From the NCBI GenBank assembly GCA_938021685.1, contig CALIFM010000161.1, positions 1-12,438 on the forward strand: a stretch of 12,438 nt of DNA. Reading direction: 5' to 3'. Of the stretch, positions 6,639-12,438 are shown piece by piece (position 1 is the stretch's first letter; each line of letters starts with the position of its first letter). The position numbers and the translations under genes were made by a program. The notes below the pieces were generated by a model that saw only the letters and a list, made by a program, of their open reading frames with translations, did not search any database and was not told where the DNA came from. The DNA is from an uncultured Gammaproteobacteria bacterium (GTDB taxonomy: Bacteria > Pseudomonadota > Gammaproteobacteria > Arenicellales > Poriferihabitantaceae).

Positions 6639-6695
6639 GCATTAAGCAATGAACAACAAAGCGGTGAATACCCAAGCTAACAGCATTAAGCAATG
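6639..6695. repeat. Two direct copies of a 13-bp element spanning the dioxygenase start
   Basis: GCATTAAGCAATG occurs at 6639-6651 and again at 6683-6695, 44 bp apart, about four DNA turns. Each copy has its own dyad, CATT-N4-AATG. The first copy contains the start ATG of the PhyH gene; the second lies within its first 16 codons and its ATG is out of frame. The pair could be operators for a dimeric regulator of the divergent MFS/PhyH genes, or a small duplication. Confidence 0.35.
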
Positions 6696-7473
6696 GGCAG
6701 AAGACTACCAACAAAACGGTTACATCGCTGGCTATCCTGTGCTGGATGCAGGCCAAGCGCGTCAGCATCGACGCGCACTAGAACAGGCCGAGGCACAAGC
6801 TGGGCCCATGCATTATAAGCCCAAGGTTCACACCTTGTTTCGCTCGCCTTACCAATTGGCAACGCACCCGGCTTTGCTAGACATGGTTGAAGCACTCATC
6901 GGGCCAGACATCTTGTTACACAACGTGACTTACATCATTAAAGAGGCCAACTCCACATCGCACGTTAGTTGGCATCAAGACTTAACCTATTGGGGGTTTG
7001 ACGGCGAAGAACAGGTGTCGGCTTGGCTGGCGCTGTCACCGGCCACTGCAGAAAGTGGCTGCATGATAACACTGCCCGGCACGCATCGTCAGGGCCAGCG
7101 TGAGCACTATGCCACCGATGACGCTAATAACGTGCTGCTAAGTGGGCAAACTGTGGCCGATGTCGACGAGCAAGGCAAGCAATGGGCCGCCCTGGCCCCC
7201 GGTGAAGCCTCGTTGCATCATGGTTGGCTATTGCATTGCTCAAGCCCCAATACCAGTAACGACAGGCGCATTGGTCTCAATATTCAGTACATTGCGACGC
7301 ACATGAAGCAAACCAAAAGTAAAACGGATACTGCACTGTTAGTGCGTGGGGTGGATAAGTACGGCCACTTTGAACCAGATGTGCCTGCTACAACTGATTT
7401 AGATCCTGCAGCCGTTGAACACCATGCGCGTTTGCAAGCGCATTATGAAAGTGTGGCGGGCAATGCGAATTAA
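6649..7473 (+). CDS. Phytanoyl-CoA dioxygenase (PhyH) family Fe(II)/2-oxoglutarate oxygenase
   Basis: The 274-residue cytoplasmic enzyme has the 2-His-1-carboxylate iron site, H109-x-D111 in 'SWHQDLTYWGF' and H196 in 'WLLHCSSPN'. It also has the 2-oxoglutarate-binding arginine, probably R207, in 'DRRIGLNIQY'. 'ESGCMITLPGTHRQG' is also characteristic of PhyH proteins. Asp111 is retained, so it should hydroxylate rather than halogenate; SyrB2-type halogenases lack this residue. The substrate is unknown, and bacterial members act on small metabolites as well as acyl-CoAs. No Shine-Dalgarno sequence is seen before the ATG, which lies inside one copy of a 13-bp repeat. It converges on the GNAT gene with an 11-bp gap and no terminator. 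Confidence 0.92.
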   Translation: MNNKAVNTQANSIKQWAEDYQQNGYIAGYPVLDAGQARQHRRALEQAEAQAGPMHYKPKVHTLFRSPYQLATHPALLDMVEALIGPDILLHNVTYIIKEANSTSHVSWHQDLTYWGFDGEEQVSAWLALSPATAESGCMITLPGTHRQGQREHYATDDANNVLLSGQTVADVDEQGKQWAALAPGEASLHHGWLLHCSSPNTSNDRRIGLNIQYIATHMKQTKSKTDTALLVRGVDKYGHFEPDVPATTDLDPAAVEHHARLQAHYESVAGNAN

Positions 7474-7484
7474 ATCTGCTTGAT

Positions 7485-8195
7485 CTAACTCTGAGTAGCA
7501 GCTTTGAGTGCTGATTTTTGCTTGCCTTGGGCATCAAAATTGTTCGATGAAAGCCATGCTTTATAAGCGCTGCGAATGCGCGGCCAATCTTGGTCGATAA
7601 TGGCAAACCAAGCGGTGTCACGGTTACGGTCTTTATACATCGTAGCTTGGCGAAAAACACCTTCGTAGCTAAAACCTAAACGCTTTGCTGCGCGGCGTGA
7701 TGGTGCATTCAGTGCATCGCACTTCCATTCATAGCGCCGATAACCCAGCTCGTCAAACACCCGCTGCATCATCAAAAACATCGCTTCGGTGGCCAAGGTA
7801 GTGGCTTGCAGCAAGGGCGAAAAATGAATGTGGCCTACTTCAATCACGCCGTCAGTGGGGCTGATGCGTAAATAACTAGCCACGCCTACGGCCTGCCCAG
7901 TTCGCAGATCGATAATACTGTGAAAAAAGGGGTCGTTACCGCCTGCAACGCTGCTTAACCAAGCGGTAAAATCTTGCAGTGTGTCAAACGGGCCATAAGG
8001 CATATATGTCCAGTTATGGCCGTCGGTGTCTTTTGAAAAGGCCTCAAATAAGCCGCTTGCATGCTGCTTTAAATCTAGCCGTTCTAGGCGGCAATATTGC
8101 CCTGTCATCGGGGCGTTTGGTGGTGTGCTGCAGGTTCGCCAGTTATCAATGGCAAAGCCGATTGGCTGATCTAGGGCGTTTTTGTCTGCTTTCAT
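7485..8195 (-). CDS. GNAT-family N-acetyltransferase (RimJ/RimL-like)
   Basis: This 236-residue protein belongs to the Acetyltransf_3 group. It contains 'WTYMPYGPF' near residues 62-70, then the acetyl-CoA-binding region 'LLQATTLATEAMFLMMQRVFDELGYRRYEWKC', 'DALNAPSRRAAKRLGF.YEGVFRQ' and 'KDRNRDTAWFAI'. The pattern closely follows small-molecule or protein N-terminal acetyltransferases of this branch; the substrate is unknown. The frame is open back to 8291, but the added residues do not look like the family, so I take the ATG at 8195. Its ribosome site is poor, so the start is less certain than the identity. A polar tail after about residue 210 is probably disordered. Confidence 0.9.
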   Translation of the reverse strand: MKADKNALDQPIGFAIDNWRTCSTPPNAPMTGQYCRLERLDLKQHASGLFEAFSKDTDGHNWTYMPYGPFDTLQDFTAWLSSVAGGNDPFFHSIIDLRTGQAVGVASYLRISPTDGVIEVGHIHFSPLLQATTLATEAMFLMMQRVFDELGYRRYEWKCDALNAPSRRAAKRLGFSYEGVFRQATMYKDRNRDTAWFAIIDQDWPRIRSAYKAWLSSNNFDAQGKQKSALKAATQS

Positions 8196-8450
8196 ATTTT
8201 GAATAATCGTGGTTGTTTTTTTCGCACAACACTCAAGGCCTATGTTGATGGTTGCCCATGATCCACGCGCGACCTTGAAGGTGTGAAACAATAGTAGCTG
8301 ACGGCATAAATCAATTTTGAACTTTGCATATACCGATTGTGTCGTACTCAGTGCAAAGCAGCAAGAGTAGGTTTTAGGCTTGGTAGTTGTTTAACGGCGC
8401 TATTTTATTTATGCTCTTGTTGCATACAATAAATTAAAAAGGCAATACTT
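8196..8450. promoter_or_regulatory. Divergent intergenic region with an inverted repeat and a -10-like box
   Basis: This 255-bp gap lies between the GNAT gene and the membrane-protein gene. CTTTGCA at 8322-8328 and TGCAAAG at 8352-8358 form a perfect 7-bp inverted repeat with a 23-bp spacer, a possible paired operator. TACAAT at 8425-8430 is a good -10 match for the rightward gene and would give a leader of about 14 nt, but no matching -35 is present. I see no RNA gene here. Confidence 0.3.
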
Positions 8451-8792
8451 ATGCTACCTATGGGAACGATTGTTACTGCTTGTATGATTATCGGCTTGCT
8501 GGTGGCCGCACCCCTGCCACTTTTACAGAAGCTACCAGGCGCACTGCAAAAGGGATTAGCAACGCTGGTGTTGGTTGCAGGTTTATGGAACGTGTTGTGG
8601 TATGCCTTACAACATTTAGGCGAGTTTTGGGGCGTCGCCGCCTTGGTGTCCGGCTTGTTGATGATTGTTACTGCGCTGTATGTATTGGCACCGAGCCGCT
8701 TGCCGGTATGGTTGATTCAGGCTAAATGGGGAGTGCTGGTTGGCTTGTTAGCCTGCGCTGTTAAATATGCCACCACCATCGCATCGCTTTAA
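8451..8792 (+). CDS. Hypothetical four-helix inner-membrane protein
   Basis: I do not recognise this 113-residue protein. It has four likely membrane segments, at about residues 5-24, 36-54, 60-80 and 88-109. Short polar links include 'LQKLPGALQKG' and 'PSRLPVWLIQAK'. The few charged residues favour an integral membrane protein with both ends on one side. An AAAGG at 8437-8441, 9 nt before the ATG, serves as a weak ribosome site; a second Met at residue 4 is an alternative start. Coding is supported by length, consistent hydrophobicity, a TACAAT box just upstream and a terminator-like hairpin just downstream. It appears to be a single-gene unit. Confidence 0.7.
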   Translation: MLPMGTIVTACMIIGLLVAAPLPLLQKLPGALQKGLATLVLVAGLWNVLWYALQHLGEFWGVAALVSGLLMIVTALYVLAPSRLPVWLIQAKWGVLVGLLACAVKYATTIASL

Positions 8793-8796
8793 CGCG

Positions 8797-8831
8797 AAAG
8801 GTGGCAGCAAGAGCACGCATAGCCACTTTTT
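8797..8831. terminator. Probable intrinsic terminator between convergent genes
   Basis: AAAGGTGGC (8797-8805) pairs with GCCACTTTT (8822-8830) through nine pairs including one G-U, with a 16-nt loop and a T run at 8827-8831. It starts 5 bp after the membrane-protein stop and ends 2 bp before the stop of the DUF547 gene on the other strand. The A run on the left arm could also serve the leftward transcript. The loop is long for a terminator. Confidence 0.5.
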
Positions 8832-8833
8832 GA

Positions 8834-9649
8834 TCATTGTGTGTTGATGCCCTTGTCGTAAGGCAAAAAGCTGACTTCATAGTCCATCGGAATTTGGTTG
8901 TCAGCTGCGCGAAAGCGATTGATATAGCCAATTAAGCGGCTGTCCTTGCTACCCGCAGTATTGCCTTGTGCGTTTTCAAAGTCGATAAAATCGCTGCCAT
9001 ACCAATCAAAAATTTTCGACAAAGCGACCGCCTTCTTGCCAGAATCAATAGTCACATGCAAGGTGTCATTAACAAAGCCACGCATCACTTCATCCAGCTG
9101 TTGGTTAAGCGTTTCGGGCAGATAAGCTTGTTTAATAAGTTTGGGGCAACTTACCGAGGCACAGTTCAGTGCGGCATGAATGCGTGGGTCCTGATATTGC
9201 GCTCGAATGATTTTATCTTCTAGTTTCTTGAGGTTGGTTTTTTCCTCACCCAAAGTAATGTCCATTCGGACAAAGAAGTTCAAACCTGATATCAAGCCGC
9301 GCCACACGCTTTTGCGTTCAGGGCCACGCGCCAGTACACCATTAAACACCATCGCATTGTAGGCATTGATGTAATACGCCAGCTGTTGTTGTTGGCTGGA
9401 AAATTGCGTTGGATCGTTTGCTGGGCTGGTCGCCTCAAGTGATTGCACATATTGGTCAAACTTATCGCGGTTCGCTAGCAAGCCGTCATAATCCACAAAA
9501 CCTTTGTCGTCTACATATTGCTGAAGAACTCTTCCCCATAAAGAGTGGTCTACGTTTTGCGCGGCAAATAAGCTTGACGCTGCTGCGAATAAAGTTAAAG
9601 CTAATAGAGTATGCAGAATGCGAAAAGGCGCTGCGTATTTACTGACCAT
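8834..9649 (-). CDS. Secreted DUF547-domain protein
   Basis: The 271-residue precursor begins with a Sec signal peptide: basic start, hydrophobic 'ILHTLLALTLFAAASSLFA', cleavage near residue 29-30. The mature part follows DUF547: 'LWGRVLQQYVDDKGFVDYDGL', 'AYYINAYNAMVFNGVL' (about 91-106) and 'IHAALNCASVSCP' with C163 and C168. Function of the family is unsettled. The conserved His, Asn and Cys pair could be a catalytic or disulfide centre in the periplasm. The frame is open upstream to 9751 and a second ATG at 9670 is possible; I chose 9649 because it starts directly at the signal peptide. No start has a good ribosome site. It is head-to-head with the radical SAM gene. Confidence 0.88.
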   Translation of the reverse strand: MVSKYAAPFRILHTLLALTLFAAASSLFAAQNVDHSLWGRVLQQYVDDKGFVDYDGLLANRDKFDQYVQSLEATSPANDPTQFSSQQQQLAYYINAYNAMVFNGVLARGPERKSVWRGLISGLNFFVRMDITLGEEKTNLKKLEDKIIRAQYQDPRIHAALNCASVSCPKLIKQAYLPETLNQQLDEVMRGFVNDTLHVTIDSGKKAVALSKIFDWYGSDFIDFENAQGNTAGSKDSRLIGYINRFRAADNQIPMDYEVSFLPYDKGINTQ

Positions 9650-9668
9650 AGTGACTGTTTGTGATTTC

Positions 9669-11153
9669 ATGAATAAAATTGTAAAGGTAGATATACCCAC
9701 TCGGACTAGTAGTGCATTGCATAGTTCCGAATCGAAGCAGGTGTTCAGCAAAGATTCAAACGTTACCCCCTGCCTAATTTCGAAGGCACCATCATGGCGC
9801 GACTATATCACGGCGCTGTGGCGACCAATGTCTGCGGATAAAAAGCAGCAGCTTAAAGCGCGGTGGGATGCTTTGCCTAAATCATTGCAGTTGCCCAATC
9901 AAATTGTCGGTCAGCATTGGGTGCATTGCGGTTACACCTTGGGGCCGTCGTATTGCTCGTTTGGCTGCAGTCATTGCTACTTGCCTAAAGGGGCTAACAA
10001 AGTACCTTTGGTGCCGCTTGCACAAATGAAAGCGCAGATTGATGCTCAGCGTAGCCTGTTGGGTGAGGGCGGCAATTTACAAATTACGGGCGGTGATGTG
10101 GTAGATGCGTATTTTAAAGCTGGTCGGCCCGATGAGCTAATTACCGTTTTGCAGTATGCTACATTGCGGGGTCTAGTGCCAATGTTGATGACCCACGGGC
10201 AAATTTTATTAGAGCAACCGGATTACTTTACCCGCTTAGTCAGTGAAGGTGGGCTGCGAAAACTCAGCATCCACATCGATATCATCATGGCTGGGCGTAA
10301 AGGCTTTCCAGTTAAGCAATTACAAAACGAAGCGCAGCTAAATACTCTGCGCGATCAGTTTGTTGATTTAGTACTGAAGGTGCGCAAGCAAACAGGGAAG
10401 CTGGTGGTGGCGGCGCAAACGGTGACAGTGGGAGAGAAAAATATTGATAGCATCGGCGAGATTATTCATTGGCTGATGGAGAAAAAACAAAACATGGATG
10501 TATGCCGCACTATCAGCTTTCAAACCGAGGCTGATGTCGGCCGTACCTTGTACTCTGATCAACCCGTAACGCCTGAAAGGGTATGGCAGCAACTCAGCGA
10601 CTCAGTGGGTAAGCCCTTGCCGCGCGACCACATGGTGTTTGGCCATCCTGATTGCAGCAGTGTTGCTTCAATTTTAGTAAGGCCGCATCCGCGTAAGCAA
10701 GAAGTGATTAATTTAAGTCTGGCTACTGATTCTAGTCGTAAAATGTGGAATGCTTTGCTGCACACCTTTGGTGGATTAGGCGCAAAAAGTACCCATCCTG
10801 GTTTGTCGCTGCTGCAAAAAATAGGCGGTTTGCTACGCCGACCTGCAGCGGTTTATTGGGTGGTTGCCAATAGCATTGATATGCTACGTCGTAATGAACT
10901 GAGTTGGGGCTTTCTAAGGTCCGCTTTAGGCGGCCAAGTGTGCGGCTTTAATCTAGTGATGCACAACTTTATGAGCGAACAAGATGTCGCCTCCCCACGC
11001 AGCAACACTATTCAAGATCGCTTACAAGCTTGTGCGTTTAAAGGCGTAGTACAGCATGACGGGCAATGGCAAGCGGTGTCGATGTGTGAGATGAATGCTC
11101 AGTGGCGGCCGGAGCTATATCGTGAGCAGTTAAGTGCCAAAAAGCAGGCATAA
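9669..11153 (+). CDS. Radical SAM enzyme of unknown substrate
   Basis: A 494-residue protein. C96-x3-C100-x2-C103 in 'YCSFGCSHCYLP' is the radical SAM [4Fe-4S] motif, and 'ITGGD' at 139-143 is the SAM-binding glycine motif. After the barrel come C329 ('FGHPDCSS'), C425 ('VCGFN'), C455 ('ACAFKG') and C473 ('SMCEMN'), enough for an auxiliary cluster. Residues 1-40 look unstructured, with clear conservation only from about 'PSWRDYITALWRP', so the start could lie further in (ATG 9828). I prefer ATG 9669 to ATG 9618, which would overlap the DUF547 signal-peptide codons. No good ribosome site is seen. The substrate cannot be inferred. The gene ends directly at a bidirectional terminator. Confidence 0.88.
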   Translation: MNKIVKVDIPTRTSSALHSSESKQVFSKDSNVTPCLISKAPSWRDYITALWRPMSADKKQQLKARWDALPKSLQLPNQIVGQHWVHCGYTLGPSYCSFGCSHCYLPKGANKVPLVPLAQMKAQIDAQRSLLGEGGNLQITGGDVVDAYFKAGRPDELITVLQYATLRGLVPMLMTHGQILLEQPDYFTRLVSEGGLRKLSIHIDIIMAGRKGFPVKQLQNEAQLNTLRDQFVDLVLKVRKQTGKLVVAAQTVTVGEKNIDSIGEIIHWLMEKKQNMDVCRTISFQTEADVGRTLYSDQPVTPERVWQQLSDSVGKPLPRDHMVFGHPDCSSVASILVRPHPRKQEVINLSLATDSSRKMWNALLHTFGGLGAKSTHPGLSLLQKIGGLLRRPAAVYWVVANSIDMLRRNELSWGFLRSALGGQVCGFNLVMHNFMSEQDVASPRSNTIQDRLQACAFKGVVQHDGQWQAVSMCEMNAQWRPELYREQLSAKKQA

Positions 11154-11180
11154 AAAAACCGGAGGCAAGCTCCGGTTTTT
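11154..11180. terminator. Bidirectional intrinsic terminator
   Basis: AAAAACCGGAG (11154-11164), loop GCAAG, CTCCGGTTTTT (11170-11180) is a perfect 11-bp stem. Its core is GC-rich, with A and T runs on opposite flanks, so it gives a stem plus U run in both directions. It begins at the radical SAM stop codon and lies 20 bp from the end of the DUF937 gene. It separates the two convergent transcripts. Confidence 0.93.
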
Positions 11181-11200
11181 CGAAATCGAGGTAACGCTGC

Positions 11201-12319
11201 TTATTGCAGGATACGGCCGATTTGCTCCATCAATGAATCCGTTGTAGGTTTGATTACATCACCTACACCAGGAATTTCCATTACCTTACCAACTACAGGC
11301 TCCAATTTATCAAATGCACCTTGCGCCAAGGTCACAACAGGGCCTTTAGCTTCGGCAGGGGCATCAGCAAATGTATCTGAAAAACCAGTGAAGTCATTAA
11401 CCAAACCTTTTAAGTTAGGTAACTCAGCCTTAGCGGTGTCTACATCAGTGATTTTGCCAAAGGTGTCAGTCGTGCTTTGAAACATTGTGCCAACTTGCTC
11501 GCCATAGTTAGGTACATCAAGGGTGGCCATGGTGCTAGTGCTAGCTGTATCAGTGGCCGTGGTTGAACTAGTCGAAGTTGCACTGGTAGTGTTTTCAACT
11601 TTGTCACCGCCGCCGAACATTTTCAAGCCAAACCAAGCTAAGAGGGCTAGAGCCGCAATAGGCAATATTTTTTTGAGCATTGATGAGCCTTCACGCTGAG
11701 TTGTGTGCGCTGCATTGCTCGCATGAGCTTGTGCAGATTGTGCAACATTAGATGCGCCTCCAGCAATGTTGTCGAAAAAGCCAGAAGTCTTTAGCTGGTC
11801 ATTCAAACCAGTAGGCATGGCATTTTGGATGTTATCTTTCTGGCTGCTAAATAGTGAGGTTAATGCACCAATAGTGCCACCAGACTTGCCGCCAAACACT
11901 TTGCGCTTTACTACGCCCAATACGATGGGTGCTAACAAGCCAACTAATGAGCCGCTTGATTTCTTGCCCATGCCACTAAAGCCAGCGACAGCGCTTACCA
12001 AACTGCCTAAGCCGCCATTGCCCATTAGGCCAGATAATAGGCTAGTGCCCATTTTCATGGTTGAATTGCCGTTTTTGCCGCCCAGCATGTCGCCTAGGCT
12101 GTCAAGCAAGCCGTCGTCTTGGTCTTTAACTGCGTCGAACAATGAAGATGCGCCGCGCTCATCGCCTGCCAAGCCGCCCAAGCCATTCATAATGGCAGGA
12201 ATCGCGCCGCTTACTGCAGAGCGTGTGTTTGTTTTGTTTTCGCCAATTAGGCCGCCCAATTGGTCCATAACAGAATCAGTCACCTGATCCTTGATTAAAT
12301 CCATAATATCAAAAGCCAT
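11201..12319 (-). CDS. DUF937-domain protein with one membrane anchor and an extra C-terminal helical region
   Basis: The 372-residue protein has an N-terminal DUF937 (YidB-like) region (about 1-165), rich in Gly, Ser, Leu and Met, with repeated 'GGL.G'/'LLSGLMGNGGLG' helices. 'LLAPIVLGVVKRKVFG' is at about 128-143 and an Ala/Ser/His segment at 185-210. One membrane helix, 'ILPIAALALLAWFGLKMF', is at 218-235, then a Ser/Thr-rich linker (243-264) and a mostly helical domain at about 268-372. The topology suggests a cytoplasmic DUF937 part and a periplasmic tail, but this is inferred. Similar proteins often end in an OmpA-like domain; this one does not. A good GAGGA ribosome site 8-9 nt before the ATG supports the start. 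Function is unknown. Confidence 0.88.
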   Translation of the reverse strand: MAFDIMDLIKDQVTDSVMDQLGGLIGENKTNTRSAVSGAIPAIMNGLGGLAGDERGASSLFDAVKDQDDGLLDSLGDMLGGKNGNSTMKMGTSLLSGLMGNGGLGSLVSAVAGFSGMGKKSSGSLVGLLAPIVLGVVKRKVFGGKSGGTIGALTSLFSSQKDNIQNAMPTGLNDQLKTSGFFDNIAGGASNVAQSAQAHASNAAHTTQREGSSMLKKILPIAALALLAWFGLKMFGGGDKVENTTSATSTSSTTATDTASTSTMATLDVPNYGEQVGTMFQSTTDTFGKITDVDTAKAELPNLKGLVNDFTGFSDTFADAPAEAKGPVVTLAQGAFDKLEPVVGKVMEIPGVGDVIKPTTDSLMEQIGRILQ

Positions 12320-12371
12320 GTTTATTTCCTCGATGTTTCTCGCTTTCGCGCAGAAGGGGTGTGTAAAAGTG

Positions 12372-12411
12372 TTCGATTTGCCTCAAATTAAATGGGGATA
12401 ATGAAATCGAA
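12372..12411. promoter_or_regulatory. Inverted repeat upstream of the DUF937 gene
   Basis: TTCGATTT (12372-12379) and AAATCGAA (12404-12411) form a perfect 8-bp inverted repeat with a 24-bp spacer, centres 32 bp apart (about three DNA turns). It lies 53-92 bp upstream of the DUF937 ATG, where the promoter should be. A regulator contacting two half-sites, or a hairpin in the leader, are both possible. No convincing promoter hexamer pair was found in 12320-12438. Confidence 0.3.
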
Positions 12412-12438
12412 TATCGGTTGCATTAATAAGTTAAACGG

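Noticed and set aside
8196..8291. 32-codon N-terminal extension of the GNAT protein
   Set aside because: The added residues do not look like the family, and the ATG at 8195 gives a normal-length protein.
9618..9668. Earlier ATG for the radical SAM gene
   Set aside because: It would overlap the DUF547 signal-peptide codons and adds 17 residues outside the conserved part; the ribosome site is no better.
11766..12287. Long rightward frame (173 codons) opposite the DUF937 gene
   Set aside because: It is antisense to a well-supported gene, its product is a Pro/Ser/Leu-rich mirror of the Gly-rich DUF937 repeats, and it has no ribosome site or family features.
1..12438. CRISPR arrays, tRNA or rRNA genes, transposases, prophage or integration sites
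   Set aside because: I found no regularly spaced repeats, cloverleaf-like sequence, recombinase or transposase motifs, or target-site duplications by reading.

Overview
The window looks like ordinary chromosomal DNA of a Gram-negative gammaproteobacterium, probably marine. It is moderately AT-rich and densely coded. The YceI protein closely resembles the E. coli one as I remember it, and a cytochrome b561 gene follows it as in E. coli yceI-yceJ. Several products carry Sec signal peptides. DUF6356, DUF547 and DUF937 proteins point to a Spongiibacter/Cellvibrionales-like lineage, but that placement is a guess. I see no rRNA, tRNA, CRISPR array, insertion sequence, prophage gene or integration site.

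Layout, left to right. Positions 1-188 (-) hold the N-terminal part of an Lrp/AsnC regulator cut by the window edge, with AT-rich palindromes over its own promoter. Positions 343-603 (+) encode a small DUF6356 membrane protein. Positions 605-4666 (-) are a five-gene co-directional run, in transcription order: yceI, cytochrome b561, an unusual iron-sulfur protein with a CblC-like signature, an HSL-type alpha/beta hydrolase, and a ketopantoate-reductase-like enzyme. Only the first two genes are a firm operon (21 bp gap). The others follow at gaps of 58, 99 and 32 bp. Divergent from yceI is a RidA-family gene at 4861-5205 (+), preceded by a six-codon micro-ORF and a weak hairpin over its ribosome binding site.

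Positions 5235-6482 (-) encode an MFS transporter, divergent from a PhyH-type Fe(II)/2-oxoglutarate dioxygenase at 6649-7473 (+). A duplicated 13-bp element lies across the dioxygenase start. Next come a RimJ/RimL-like GNAT acetyltransferase (7485-8195, -), a four-helix membrane protein of unknown function (8451-8792, +), a secreted DUF547 protein (8834-9649, -) and, divergent from it with almost no spacer, a radical SAM enzyme (9669-11153, +). A bidirectional terminator separates the radical SAM gene from a DUF937 protein with one membrane anchor (11201-12319, -).

The most interesting items are the iron-sulfur protein at 2737-3471, which joins a CblC (MMACHC)-like sequence signature to an eight-cysteine ferredoxin-like tail and sits behind yceI/b561, and the uncharacterised radical SAM enzyme paired head-to-head with DUF547. 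Both are protein-level hypotheses. I did not find a clear multi-gene defence, mobile or biosynthetic system.
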